From contig JAIDUG010000032.1 of NCBI GenBank assembly GCA_029060305.1, positions 58,017-122,016 of the forward strand: a stretch of DNA of 64,000 bases. Reading direction: 5' to 3'. Each line of letters opens with the position of its first letter. The first letter of the stretch is position 1. Below are positions 8,069 through 17,031 of this stretch, in pieces. The position numbers and the translations under genes are program-made. The notes beneath the pieces are model-generated. The model was not told the DNA's origin and searched no databases. It saw only the letters and a program-made list of their open reading frames with translations. The stretch comes from Ruminococcus sp. (GTDB taxonomy: Bacteria; Bacillota; Clostridia; Oscillospirales; Ruminococcaceae).

Positions 8069-9586
8069 TTATTTTTTGATAAGGGATTTGCCGGTCATTT
8101 CGGCAGGCTGTGGCATTTCGAGAATTTCAAGCATTGTCGGTGCGAGGTCTGCAAGCACACCGCCGTCACGAAGTTCACAGTCATAGCCCACGCAGAAAAG
8201 CGGTACAGGGTTTGTAGTATGTGCGGTAAACGGACTTCCGTCAGGTTCATACATCTTGTCAGCGTTTCCGTGGTCTGCTGTAATGAGGGCAGTACCGCCT
8301 TTTGCAAGAATAGCATCAACCATTCTTCCCACACAGGTATCAACAGCTTCAACGGCAGAAACAGCAGCGTCAAAAATACCTGTATGTCCTACCATATCGC
8401 AGTTAGCGTAATTGAGAATAATAACATCATACTTATCTGAATTGATAGCTTCAACAACTGCGTCACATACTTCGTAAGCACTCATTTCAGGCTTGAGGTC
8501 GAAAGTTTCAACGTCAGGTGACTTTACAAGGATTCTGTCCTCACCCTCAAACTGCTTTTCCTCACCACCGTTGAAGAAGAATGTAACGTGAGCGTATTTC
8601 TGAGTTTCTGCAATACGGAGCTGAGTTTTACCGGACTTGCTGAGATATTCGCCCATAGTCATTGTAAGCTGTTCCGGCGGATATGCAACTGTTACATTCG
8701 GCATTGAAGCGTCATACTGTGCCATACATACAAAGTGAACATTAAAGAAACCGTTCTTTCTTTCAAAGCCTTTAAATTCAGGGTCAACGAAAGCACGTGT
8801 AATCTGTCTTGCACGGTCGGGACGGAAATTAAAGAAAATAACACTGTCGTCAGCCTTAATGCTTTCACTGCCGTCAATGACAGTCGGGAGCATAAATTCG
8901 TCAGTAACTTCATTTGCGTATGAATTCTTTATAGCCTGTACAGGACAAGTTTCTTTTACGCCCTCGCCGTAAACCATAGCGGAATATGCTTTTTCAACTC
9001 TGTCCCAAGCGTTGTCTCTGTCCATAGCGTAGAAACGTCCTGCAATTGTTGCAATTTTGCCGAGACCGATTTTTTCGAGTTCTGCAACTGTCTGTTCCAT
9101 AAATTCGGAAGCAGATGACGGCGGAACGTCACGACCGTCAAGGAATGCGTGTATATAAACCTTGTCAAGACCGTTTTTCTTAGCCATTTCCACTATACCG
9201 AAAAGGTGTTCCATATGGCTGTGAACACCTCCAGGTGAAAGAAGTCCCATAAGGTGAAGGACGGAATTTTTTTCCTTACAGTTTTTCATAGCATCGAGAA
9301 GTGCCTTGTTTGCAAAGAAAACGCCGTCTTTAATATCCTTGGAAATCTTAACAAGCATCTGATATACAATTCTGCCTGCTCCTATGTTTGTGTGACCGAC
9401 TTCGGAATTGCCCATCTGACCGTCGGGAAGTCCCACGTCGAGACCGCTTGCACCGATAAGTGTATGAGGTCCTTGTTTGTATTTGTCAATGTTAGGTGTG
9501 TTCGCACTACTGATAGCATTGCCGTAATCTGACGGATTATAACCGAAACCGTCCATAATTATAAGTGCTACAGGTTTTTTTGACAT
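8069..9586 (-). CDS. gpmI: 2,3-bisphosphoglycerate-independent phosphoglycerate mutase
   Basis: Interconverts 3- and 2-phosphoglycerate in glycolysis using a phosphoserine intermediate and two Mn ions. The 505-residue protein has the alkaline-phosphatase-fold motifs LIIMDGFG (metal Asp, about 8-15), MGNSEVGH with the nucleophilic Ser (about 58-65), the HAFLDGRD motif and ITADHGNADKM near the C-terminus. ATG 9586 has AAGGAAAG. It is the last enzyme gene of the leftward pgk-tpiA-gpmI operon. Confidence 0.97.
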   Translation of the reverse strand: MSKKPVALIIMDGFGYNPSDYGNAISSANTPNIDKYKQGPHTLIGASGLDVGLPDGQMGNSEVGHTNIGAGRIVYQMLVKISKDIKDGVFFANKALLDAMKNCKEKNSVLHLMGLLSPGGVHSHMEHLFGIVEMAKKNGLDKVYIHAFLDGRDVPPSSASEFMEQTVAELEKIGLGKIATIAGRFYAMDRDNAWDRVEKAYSAMVYGEGVKETCPVQAIKNSYANEVTDEFMLPTVIDGSESIKADDSVIFFNFRPDRARQITRAFVDPEFKGFERKNGFFNVHFVCMAQYDASMPNVTVAYPPEQLTMTMGEYLSKSGKTQLRIAETQKYAHVTFFFNGGEEKQFEGEDRILVKSPDVETFDLKPEMSAYEVCDAVVEAINSDKYDVIILNYANCDMVGHTGIFDAAVSAVEAVDTCVGRMVDAILAKGGTALITADHGNADKMYEPDGSPFTAHTTNPVPLFCVGYDCELRDGGVLADLAPTMLEILEMPQPAEMTGKSLIKK

Positions 9587-9615
9587 TTTTAATCTTTCCT
9601 TTCAATTTGATTTTT

Positions 9616-10344
9616 TCAGTACCAGAATACAGCAAGACCTGATTCATAGTCAATCATACAGCCTTTGTTGCGATAGACAGGTACTGTATATATTATTGCC
9701 TTTTCAAAATCGTGTATGTGTTCGGGTTCAAGCCTTTGAAATACGTACGTGGGCAGTTCTTCCGGACATTTCAGCCATGAGCCATTATTTTCTTTGTCAG
9801 GCATATGTGCTGTATAACGTTCTGCATTATCAACAGAATTGAAATGTTCTTCATACTTTTTCAAAGTACCTTTATCCGTGTGGAATATAAGATAAGCATC
9901 TGCATGATAGTCCTGAGCAGGTACACTTCCCCATGTGAGAAATAAATAATCGTCGCATTTTTCCGGCATACTTTCGGGAAGAATATCTTTATTGAATCTT
10001 TCTTCATATACTCCGTAACCATAACAGAAACGCTTTACAGGATACATAAATTTTGTATGTTGAAAATTCATTACAATAAGCGGTGCAAGTATACCTGATA
10101 AAAAAATAATTATAGCTATTGTCCGGAGTATAATAACCGGTATTCCTAAATGTCCAAATTTTTTGTTGAGTTTGTAAAAAAGTACAAGTAAAATATTAAC
10201 CGGAAGTCCTATTTCAAACAATACAGACGTTATTCCGCTTGTATACATCAGAAATATTATACCACCGAACATTGTTAAAGTAACTATAAGAACATTGATA
10301 CTGTTCCATTTATTATCTTTTATTTCATTTGCAGAATCTCTCAT
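9616..10344 (-). CDS. Membrane protein of unknown function, 242 aa
   Basis: Three hydrophobic segments in the N-terminal third (about residues 15-35, 38-55 and 70-95) are followed by a soluble domain of about 140 residues rich in aromatic and acidic residues, probably extracellular. ATG 10344 has AGAGGA 5 bases upstream; the longer frame to 10389 runs through the tpiA terminator. It lies between tpiA and gpmI in the glycolytic operon. I do not recognise the family, and co-transcription with glycolytic genes is inferred from spacing only. Confidence 0.7.
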   Translation of the reverse strand: MRDSANEIKDNKWNSINVLIVTLTMFGGIIFLMYTSGITSVLFEIGLPVNILLVLFYKLNKKFGHLGIPVIILRTIAIIIFLSGILAPLIVMNFQHTKFMYPVKRFCYGYGVYEERFNKDILPESMPEKCDDYLFLTWGSVPAQDYHADAYLIFHTDKGTLKKYEEHFNSVDNAERYTAHMPDKENNGSWLKCPEELPTYVFQRLEPEHIHDFEKAIIYTVPVYRNKGCMIDYESGLAVFWY

Positions 10345-10368
10345 AGCCGTCCTCTCTTTGAAAAGGCA

Positions 10369-10393
10369 GTGGGTAAACAGAGAGTTCACCCAC
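10369..10393 (-). terminator. Hairpin after tpiA, weak terminator
   Basis: A ten-base stem with one mismatch (10369-10378 with 10384-10393, core GTGGGT/ACCCAC) follows the tpiA stop. The T-content after it on the minus strand is moderate, so it may attenuate rather than stop transcription. Confidence 0.5.
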
Positions 10394-10413
10394 CGGAAAA
10401 ACTTATTTCAGAA

Positions 10414-11190
10414 TCAGCCGTTTACAGCAGCCTGAACAATTGTGTTGAAGTCGTCAGCTTTGAGGGAAGCACCGCCGATAAGTCCGCCGTCAATGTCAGG
10501 TTTTGCGAGGAGTTCAGTACAGTTTTTAGCATTCATTGAACCGCCGTACTGAATGGTGATACCGTCTGCAACTTCCTGATTGAAAAGTCCTGCGATAGTC
10601 TTACGGATAAATGCACAAACGTCCTGAGCCTGTTCGGGAGTAGCAACCTTGCCTGTACCGATAGCCCATACAGGTTCGTAAGCAATAACAACGTTCTTTA
10701 TGCACTTCGGACAAGTACCCTGTAAAGCGATTTTTGTCTGCATAGCGATAACTTCTTCTGTAATGCCCTGTTCTCTCTGTTCGAGAGTTTCGCCAACGCA
10801 AAGAATAGGCTTCAGACCGCCTTCGAGTGCAGAAAGAAGTCTCTTGTTTACAGTCTGGTCAGTTTCACCGAAATACTGTCTTCTTTCGCTGTGTCCGATA
10901 ACAACGTATTCAACGCCGAGTTCAGCGAGCATATCAGCGGAAATTTCGCCTGTAAAAGCACCGCTCTTTTCAAAGTGAACGTTTTCAGCACCTACTTTTA
11001 CGTTTGAACCTGCTGTTGTGTTGATAGCAGTTTCAAGGTTTGTGAAAGGTACGCAAGCGATAACTTCAACATTACCCTCAGCGTTTGCAACGAGTGGCTT
11101 TATAGCTTCGAGAAGTTCTTTGGCTTCCGGACGTGTCTTATTCATTTTCCAGTTACCAGCAATAATTGCTTTTCTTGTTGACTTGTTCAT
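10414..11190 (-). CDS. tpiA: Triosephosphate isomerase
   Basis: Interconverts dihydroxyacetone phosphate and glyceraldehyde 3-phosphate. The 258-residue TIM barrel has GNWKMN (Lys about 15), VIGHSERR (catalytic His about 99), AYEPVWAIGTG (catalytic Glu, about 170) and the phosphate loop GGSMNAKN. ATG 11190 has AAGGAG upstream; the longer open frame lacks family residues. It is the second enzyme gene of the pgk-tpiA-gpmI operon. Confidence 0.97.
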   Translation of the reverse strand: MNKSTRKAIIAGNWKMNKTRPEAKELLEAIKPLVANAEGNVEVIACVPFTNLETAINTTAGSNVKVGAENVHFEKSGAFTGEISADMLAELGVEYVVIGHSERRQYFGETDQTVNKRLLSALEGGLKPILCVGETLEQREQGITEEVIAMQTKIALQGTCPKCIKNVVIAYEPVWAIGTGKVATPEQAQDVCAFIRKTIAGLFNQEVADGITIQYGGSMNAKNCTELLAKPDIDGGLIGGASLKADDFNTIVQAAVNG

Positions 11191-11245
11191 TTTAAATAAC
11201 TCCTTTTGATTGATATTTTTCGTATGTAGGTTTAATATATGCACT

Positions 11246-11515
11246 TCAAGGTACTATAACTAAAGAAGCAAACAGTACTAACGGAATGACAGTCATACTC
11301 GAGCGAAATATAATTTTTTTCTTACAGGCTTTCAATTTATCAACGTCGGATTTATCGGTTTGTCTGAACTCTTCCATTGCAGAAATCAGCTTGACTGTAG
11401 AGAACGCAATCCATAGAAAATACATTACTATCAGTATATGTGCAAAAATTATATAATAGATAATCGCACCCGACAGATGACCGTTTTTCTCAACAGAAAA
11501 TAAAGCAATATTCAT
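11246..11515 (-). CDS. Small membrane protein, 89 aa
   Basis: Two hydrophobic segments (about residues 20-43 and 70-88) flank a charged linker. The start ATG 11515 has GAGGTGG. Its first codons (MNIALFSVE) closely match those of the next upstream gene (MNMALFSVN) at both protein and DNA level, so the two genes appear related by duplication at least at their 5' ends. It lies between pgk and tpiA in the glycolytic operon; no function is recognisable. Confidence 0.65.
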   Translation of the reverse strand: MNIALFSVEKNGHLSGAIIYYIIFAHILIVMYFLWIAFSTVKLISAMEEFRQTDKSDVDKLKACKKKIIFRSSMTVIPLVLFASLVIVP

Positions 11516-11535
11516 AATCCACCTCAATTTACACT

Positions 11536-12036
11536 TTAGTACGATGGAATAGATGATACACCAGTATTATCGCCACCGCTTTTAACAAGTAATATAAACA
11601 TTAGTATTGTTAAAATAATCATAATAAATTCAAGTATAATACTCAGATTTGCAAGAGTGGTATATTTTTTGACTGTCTTTTTCAGTTGTTCGCAATCATA
11701 CAGAATAGCTTTATTCGGTTTATTTTTTGGATAAATAACATAGGTACTGTCTGACTTAATGTAATATGGTACTTTTATGGAAAATTCCTGTCCGTTTACA
11801 TTATAACAAAGCGTTGATTTTTTTAAAATCCTGTTTACTGATTTTACTACAGCTACAGTTTTAATGTAATCCACACTTTCTGAATTGAAATTTTTCACTG
11901 TTTCCGCCTGTACAGATACAATGAATCTTTTATAGCAGAATACAGCATAAAATACAAGCGGTATAATGACAAACGCTGAAAAATATACAAATACAAACGG
12001 ATTAACAGAAAATAAAGCCATATTCATATAGTGCAT
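11536..12036 (-). CDS. Membrane protein with a DUF3592-like central region
   Basis: About 166 residues: an N-terminal hydrophobic segment (residues 10-35), a beta-rich central part with NGQEFSIKVPYY resembling DUF3592-type domains, and a C-terminal hydrophobic segment (about 125-150). The start is taken at ATG 12036 after GGGG; ATG 12027, at the point where similarity to the downstream gene starts, is possible. It follows pgk by about 60 bases with a hairpin between. The family assignment is tentative. Confidence 0.6.
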   Translation of the reverse strand: MHYMNMALFSVNPFVFVYFSAFVIIPLVFYAVFCYKRFIVSVQAETVKNFNSESVDYIKTVAVVKSVNRILKKSTLCYNVNGQEFSIKVPYYIKSDSTYVIYPKNKPNKAILYDCEQLKKTVKKYTTLANLSIILEFIMIILTILMFILLVKSGGDNTGVSSIPSY

Positions 12037-12059
12037 ATTTAAACCCCGTTTCTGCACAT

Positions 12060-12085
12060 AAGGGCGAATATTTCTACCCGCCCTT
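12060..12085 (-). terminator. Hairpin after pgk
   Basis: AAGGGCG 12060-12066 pairs perfectly with CGCCCTT 12079-12085. The minus strand has no T-run after it, so it is more likely an RNA-stability or partial stop element than a full terminator. Confidence 0.45.
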
Positions 12086-12098
12086 TTCTGAGATTGAA

Positions 12099-13319
12099 TT
12101 ACTTTTCAGCGATTACAGCAACGCCAGGGAGTACCTTACCTTCGAGGTATTCGAGGGAAGCACCGCCACCTGTAGAAATATGGCTCATCTGGTCAGCGAA
12201 ACCGAGTTGCATAACTGCTGCTGCTGAGTCGCCACCACCGATAATAGTTGTAGCATCTGTTTCAGCGAGTGCCTTTGCAACTGCAATTGTACCCTTTGCA
12301 AGTACAGGGTTTTCAAATACGCCCATAGGACCATTCCATACAACAGTTTTTGCAGTCTTTACAGCTTCAGCGAAAATCTTCTGAGTTTCTGTTCCGATGT
12401 CAAGACCCATTTTTCCCTCAGGAATTGCATCAGATGCAACGTTTTCAACTTCGATTTCAGCGTCGATAGGATTCGGGAAAGCAGATGCAACTTCTGTATC
12501 TACAGGGAGAAGAATTTTCTTACCGAGTGATTCAGCCTTAGCAAGCATTTCCTTACAGTAGTCAAGTTTTTCGTCGTCAACGAGTGACATTCCGATTTCA
12601 CCGCCGTTAGCCTTGATAAATGTGTAAGCCATACCGCCACCGATAATGAGAGTATCGCACTTGTCGAGGAGGTTGGAAATAACATTGAGTTTATCTGCAA
12701 CCTTTGCACCGCCGAGAATAGCAACAAAAGGTCTTTCGGGCACTTCTACAGCGTTTCCGAGGTACTGGATTTCTTTCTGCATAAGGTAACCTACAGCTGT
12801 TTCCTTTACAAACTTTGTAACGCCTGCTGTTGAAGCGTGAGCACGGTGAGCAGAACCGAAAGCGTCCATAACGAAAACTTCACCGTCAACGAGGTCAGCA
12901 AGTTCCTTAGAGAAATCTTCGCCGTTCTTTGTTTCTTCTGCACCACGGAATCTTGTGTTTTCGAGAACGACAATTTCACCGTTATTCATTTCAGCAACTG
13001 CTTTCTTAGCATTGTCGCCTACAACTGTATCGTCAGGAGCGAAAGCTACCTTTGTGTTTACGAGTTCAGCAAGTCTTTCAGCAGCCGGAGCAAGTGAGAA
13101 TTTAGCCTCAGGACCGTTCTTCGGTTTGCCGAGATGTGAACAAAGTACAACTTTAGCACCGTTTTCAACGAGCTTGTTGATTGTGGGAAGAGCTGCCTGA
13201 ATTCTGTTGTCGTTAGTGATAACGCCGTCCTTGAGCGGTACGTTAAAATCTACTCTTACGAGTACCTTTCTGCCTGTGACATTAATGTCTTCGACAGTAA
13301 CTTTGTTTAATCCTGCCAT
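12099..13319 (-). CDS. pgk: Phosphoglycerate kinase
   Basis: Converts 1,3-bisphosphoglycerate and ADP to 3-phosphoglycerate and ATP. The 406-residue product has the substrate-binding motif VRVDFNVP (about 21-28), HLGKP, the hinge region and the C-terminal nucleotide motif [11 protein letters not shown] 13319 has AAAGGA 10 bases upstream. First gene of the glycolytic operon, with a consensus promoter at 13388-13416 and a palindromic hairpin in the leader. Confidence 0.97.
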   Translation of the reverse strand: MAGLNKVTVEDINVTGRKVLVRVDFNVPLKDGVITNDNRIQAALPTINKLVENGAKVVLCSHLGKPKNGPEAKFSLAPAAERLAELVNTKVAFAPDDTVVGDNAKKAVAEMNNGEIVVLENTRFRGAEETKNGEDFSKELADLVDGEVFVMDAFGSAHRAHASTAGVTKFVKETAVGYLMQKEIQYLGNAVEVPERPFVAILGGAKVADKLNVISNLLDKCDTLIIGGGMAYTFIKANGGEIGMSLVDDEKLDYCKEMLAKAESLGKKILLPVDTEVASAFPNPIDAEIEVENVASDAIPEGKMGLDIGTETQKIFAEAVKTAKTVVWNGPMGVFENPVLAKGTIAVAKALAETDATTIIGGGDSAAAVMQLGFADQMSHISTGGGASLEYLEGKVLPGVAVIAEK

Positions 13320-13356
13320 TGGTATGACATCCTTTCATTATTATGATGTGTAAGCA

Positions 13357-13376
13357 GTTGTTATTTAATTAACAAC
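13357..13376 (-). promoter_or_regulatory. Palindrome in the pgk leader
   Basis: GTTGTTA (13357-13363) and TAACAAC (13370-13376) form a perfect 7-bp inverted repeat with a 6-base gap, between the promoter and the ribosome site of pgk. It could be an operator or an mRNA hairpin; the sequence does not decide. Confidence 0.5.
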
Positions 13377-13387
13377 CTGCAAATACT

Positions 13388-13416
13388 ATTGTACACTATC
13401 CCGACAGATTTTTCAA
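13388..13416 (-). promoter_or_regulatory. Promoter of the glycolytic operon
   Basis: Minus strand: TTGAAA (13411-13416), 17 bases, TACAAT (13388-13393). Confidence 0.7.
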
Positions 13417-13484
13417 GTACTTCTGAAAATTTTTTCATGAATTTTCAGTAAATTTTTACTGCCAAAATATTTTTCCGGAAATTC

Positions 13485-13513
13485 TTGACATCATAATAAG
13501 TATATGATATAGT
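13485..13513 (+). promoter_or_regulatory. Promoter of the maf operon
   Basis: TTGACA (13485-13490), a 17-base spacer, TATAGT (13508-13513), about 22 bases before the maf start. Confidence 0.75.
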
Positions 13514-13535
13514 TTTAATAAAGGACGTGACTTTA

Positions 13536-14108
13536 ATGAAAAAAATAATACTTGCTTCGGCATCACCAAGACGACGTGAACTTATGAAACTGATTACAGA
13601 AGATTTTGAAGTGTTTTCTGCTGACGTTGACGAAACACTTCCGGAAAATATAAATCCACTAAGTGCTTCCGAATACCTTGCCGATATAAAGGCAAAATCA
13701 GCGGGCAAAAGTTTTCCGGAAGATTTTGTGATAGGCTGTGATACAACAGTTATTATCGACGATATGATTTTAGGTAAACCGAAAGATAGTAAACAGTGCC
13801 GTGAATATCTTGAAATGCTTTCGGGAAGAACTCATAAAGTTGTGACCGCCTGCTCCATAGTCCGTGGAATTTATAAACGTACTTTTTCAGTGGTGACAGA
13901 AGTGACTTTCAGAAAACTTTCCCCAGAAGATATTGAATGGTACATATCCACCGGCGAGCCTTTCGACAAGGCTGGCGGTTACGGTATACAGGGAAAAGGT
14001 TCTCTGCTTATCGAAAAAATCAACGGCGATTATTTCAACGTTGTCGGACTTCCTGTTTCACGTCTGAATCAAGAACTGCAAATTTTTATCAAGGAGAATA
14101 ACATATGA
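13536..14108 (+). CDS. maf: Maf family nucleotide pyrophosphatase
   Basis: A 190-residue Maf/YhdE protein that hydrolyses dTTP, UTP or modified nucleotides to monophosphates as a house-cleaning enzyme. ILASASPRRRELM at the N-terminus is the Maf signature, followed by DVDE and GCDTTV. ATG 13536 lies 11 bases after AAAGGA. Its last codons overlap the start of the DUF1015 gene (ATGA, 14105-14108), so the two are translationally coupled. Confidence 0.93.
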   Translation: MKKIILASASPRRRELMKLITEDFEVFSADVDETLPENINPLSASEYLADIKAKSAGKSFPEDFVIGCDTTVIIDDMILGKPKDSKQCREYLEMLSGRTHKVVTACSIVRGIYKRTFSVVTEVTFRKLSPEDIEWYISTGEPFDKAGGYGIQGKGSLLIEKINGDYFNVVGLPVSRLNQELQIFIKENNI

Positions 14109-15367
14109 ATACAACAGCTTTTAAAAATGCGGATATACTTATTCCAAAAATTGAAGATATGTACAAATGGTCTGTAATTGCGTGCGACCAGTACACAAGC
14201 GAACCGGAATACTGGGACGAGGTATATAAAACAGTCGGTGATTTTCCGTCAACACTCAATCTGATACTTCCGGAAATCTACCTTGAAAAAGATGACGTTT
14301 CTGAAAGAACAGAAAAGATACACGCTTCTATGGACAAGTATATTTCGGACGGAATTTTTGAGGAATATAAAAACGCTATGGTATATGTTGAGAGAGTACA
14401 GAGTAACGGTATTGTCCGCAAAGGTATTGTCGGAGCGATAGACCTTGAAAAATATGACTTTTCAAAGGGAAGTAATTCTGAAGTACGTGCCACTGAAGCC
14501 ACTGTTATTGAGAGAATACCTCCACGCATAAAAGTCCGTCAGGGAGCATCTCTTGAACTTCCGCACATAATGATTCTTATTGACGACCCTGAAGATACAG
14601 TCATCGGACAGCTTGACAGTTGCGAAATGAAGAAACTCTACGACTTTGAATTAATGCAGAACGGCGGAAGTATAAAAGGGTATCTTGTTGACGAACAGAA
14701 ACAGGAAAAAATAGATTCCGCACTCTGTGAACTCGCCGACCCTGAAAAATTCAATAAAAAATATGGTCTTGAAAATTCACCGGTACTTCTCTATGCTATG
14801 GGTGACGGTAATCATTCGCTTGCAACCGCAAAAGCATTTTACGAACAGTTAAAGAAAGAAAATCCTGAAAAGGACTTTTCAAATCACTCTGCACGTTATG
14901 CACTCGCTGAAATAGTCAACCTCCATAGCGACGCACTCAAATTTGAGGCAATACACCGTCTTGTATATGACGTTGAATGTAATAAACTTATTTCTGAAAT
15001 GACAGAAACCCTCGGACTTTCTGAAACTGCAAATTCCGACCAGTATGTAATAATTTCGTGTGAAGATACTGAAAAGAAATTCTATATAAATAATAAAACA
15101 TCTAATCTGTCAGTCGGTTCGTTGCAGAATTTCCTTGACAGCTATATAAAGAAAAAAGGCGGTAAAATCGACTACATTCACGGAAGTGAAACGGTCAAGA
15201 ATCTTGCCGGAAAATACAACGGTATAGCCTTTATACTTCCCGATATGGACAAGTCTCAACTTTTCCCTACAGTAATAAAAGATGGTGCGTTACCACGCAA
15301 GACTTTTTCAATGGGTCACGCTGACGACAAACGTTTTTATATAGAAGCAAGAAAAATTACGGAATGA
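14105..15367 (+). CDS. DUF1015 family protein
   Basis: A 420-residue cytosolic protein with the family hallmarks: an N-terminal WSVIACDQYTSEPEYW block, ATEATVIERIPPR, and MGDGNHSLATAK near residue 235. The biochemical role of DUF1015 is not established. It overlaps maf by four bases and precedes the NADAR gene by 9 bases, so all three form one operon from the promoter at 13485. Confidence 0.9.
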   Translation: MNTTAFKNADILIPKIEDMYKWSVIACDQYTSEPEYWDEVYKTVGDFPSTLNLILPEIYLEKDDVSERTEKIHASMDKYISDGIFEEYKNAMVYVERVQSNGIVRKGIVGAIDLEKYDFSKGSNSEVRATEATVIERIPPRIKVRQGASLELPHIMILIDDPEDTVIGQLDSCEMKKLYDFELMQNGGSIKGYLVDEQKQEKIDSALCELADPEKFNKKYGLENSPVLLYAMGDGNHSLATAKAFYEQLKKENPEKDFSNHSARYALAEIVNLHSDALKFEAIHRLVYDVECNKLISEMTETLGLSETANSDQYVIISCEDTEKKFYINNKTSNLSVGSLQNFLDSYIKKKGGKIDYIHGSETVKNLAGKYNGIAFILPDMDKSQLFPTVIKDGALPRKTFSMGHADDKRFYIEARKITE

Positions 15368-15376
15368 GGTGTTACA

Positions 15377-16012
15377 ATGGCTGAAAGACCAGCATATTTT
15401 GTCAGTAACAGCAAGGTTACTGTAAAAAGCTATTCTTTTGAATGGTTTGCAGGATTTGCGGTATCTCAGAAACAAAAGTCTATAGACAGTCTGCACGGTG
15501 CGATTCTGAGAAGTGACAGCAATGCAAAACCTCTTGAAATCAGTACAAAAAGCAAAAACAGTCTCGGTGTGAAACTCAGTGCGTTCAATCTGAAACTCAA
15601 CGGATATACACTTGAAAATATTTATCAGAGTTCAAAAGTTTTCACAGGTGGTGGAGCTTACAGGGATTTACTTGACGTTTTACCGAAAGACGCTAAAAGA
15701 GACCCACGTCTGAAAAATTCCGGTGCATTGAAGTATTTTGACTATAACGGAGATATTTTTCCTCTTTTTCCGCAGACAGTATTCTATGATTACATCTACA
15801 TGAAAGCTGTAAAGGAATCGCTTACTGACGAGGAAATTCAGAAAATAAGAGATTATAATTATTTCACTGATATAGAATTCAATCCGAACAAAAGCGTAAA
15901 CACTCAGGCAAAATCGGTGGCAATAATCCGGCTTATGCTTGATATGTATAACGATATTCCCGATTTCAACAAAGATGATTTCATAGCATTTCACAGTAAA
16001 TACGTTCTCTGA
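15377..16012 (+). CDS. NADAR-type ADP-ribose hydrolase, DarT1-associated antitoxin family
   Basis: The 211-residue sequence matches the family (formerly DUF6977) that reverses ADP-ribosylation of guanosine in DNA by DarT1 toxins. Recognisable blocks are SQKQKSIDSLH (about 30-40), LEISTKS, GVKLSAFNL, QSSKVF.GGG (about 84-94), RDPRLKNSG and YFTDIEFNP (about 173-181). It is normally next to a DarT1 (DUF4433-type) toxin. No such gene is in this window; the neighbours are maf and DUF1015 upstream, in the same operon. It could be a residual antitoxin, a genome-protective hydrolase, or a NADAR acting on another substrate. GAGGTG precedes ATG 15377. Confidence 0.85.
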   Translation: MAERPAYFVSNSKVTVKSYSFEWFAGFAVSQKQKSIDSLHGAILRSDSNAKPLEISTKSKNSLGVKLSAFNLKLNGYTLENIYQSSKVFTGGGAYRDLLDVLPKDAKRDPRLKNSGALKYFDYNGDIFPLFPQTVFYDYIYMKAVKESLTDEEIQKIRDYNYFTDIEFNPNKSVNTQAKSVAIIRLMLDMYNDIPDFNKDDFIAFHSKYVL

Positions 16013-16032
16013 ACAAAAAATATAACAGTCAA

Positions 16033-16060
16033 AAAAACCGTCGGTTATGACCGGCGGTTT
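16033..16060 (-). terminator. Terminator of the WYL gene pair
   Basis: A stem of about 10 bp (16035-16045 with 16050-16060, loop TATG) has a run of seven Ts after it on the minus strand. It overlaps the stop codon of the WYL gene ending at 16045 and may also stop the convergent NADAR transcript. Confidence 0.8.
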
Positions 16061-17031
16061 TCGTATAAAAATGTATATTGTCGGGATATACGGTCTTTGG
16101 CTTTCTGTCGGAACTCCTGCGGTGAAACGATTTCAATAGCAGAACCGAATCCCAGCAGATGTATTAATAATTCTGTTTCTTCCTGTTTATCGTACCATAA
16201 AGTAACAGCGCACTTTCCGGACGACAAGTCAATTTCAGTACGTTTTTCATACGGTGCAAACTCCATAAAAAAACGTTCATTAGCGTTACTGTTTGCGGAA
16301 ACACATACAGTAACAGACTTACGGCATCCACGCTGACTGAAATATTTTTCTATGGAAATATCTTCACGGCAAATATTACCCGTCGTACGGATTTTCCTTA
16401 TTCTGCCGATATTTATAATACCGCTTCCGGACAGTCTGCCTTTGTCAGTTTTGAATACAAATATCCGAAAACGATTGTTTTTCGGAGAATACTGTATTCT
16501 TACAGGAACATAGCAACCGTTTATTATTCTGTTATTCTTACTGCTGAAAGTTATTTCAAGTATCTCATTATTTTTCACTGCATTCAGGATTGTACGGAAA
16601 TTCTTCTGATATTCACTGTCTGAAAAGTCATCACCGTCACTGAAACGGTCTGTATATCTGAAATGTTCATTTCTGTAAAGTGGTCTGACGTTTTCAAGAC
16701 GTTTTTGCAAAGTCGAAATAATTTCACTGTCCATAAAAAGATTTATTTTCGGGTCGTCCAGTTTTGATTTCAGCCACTGTTTCTGTACTTCCGTAAGCAC
16801 TGAAACCGGTCTGTTTTTTATTACCGGAAAAAATCTGTCATTTACTTTTTTCAGCAGTCCCCAGCCGTCGTTATCCTGTGAAATGAATTTCTGTGGCAGA
16901 AAAAGCAGTGTATCTCTGAAACCGTATTTTCTTATTACTTCATTTATATGTTTTTCCGTTATTTCTGGCAGACTAAGAATTTCTGAAGCTATCCGGAAAT
17001 AATTGCTGTATATTTCATGAAATATCGTCAT
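16045..17031 (-). CDS. WYL-domain protein (second of a pair)
   Basis: A 328-residue protein with a WYL domain in the second half (about residues 150-260) and a WCX-like C-terminal extension; the N-terminal part lacks a clear helix-turn-helix. WYL proteins are ligand- or nucleic-acid-sensing transcription factors often linked to RNA repair, CRISPR and phage defence. ATG 17031 has GAGGA 8 bases upstream, which lies inside the end of the first WYL gene (overlap 17 bases). It probably works as a heteromeric partner of that gene's product, as in PafBC-type pairs (inference). Confidence 0.8.
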   Translation of the reverse strand: MTIFHEIYSNYFRIASEILSLPEITEKHINEVIRKYGFRDTLLFLPQKFISQDNDGWGLLKKVNDRFFPVIKNRPVSVLTEVQKQWLKSKLDDPKINLFMDSEIISTLQKRLENVRPLYRNEHFRYTDRFSDGDDFSDSEYQKNFRTILNAVKNNEILEITFSSKNNRIINGCYVPVRIQYSPKNNRFRIFVFKTDKGRLSGSGIINIGRIRKIRTTGNICREDISIEKYFSQRGCRKSVTVCVSANSNANERFFMEFAPYEKRTEIDLSSGKCAVTLWYDKQEETELLIHLLGFGSAIEIVSPQEFRQKAKDRISRQYTFLYENRRS

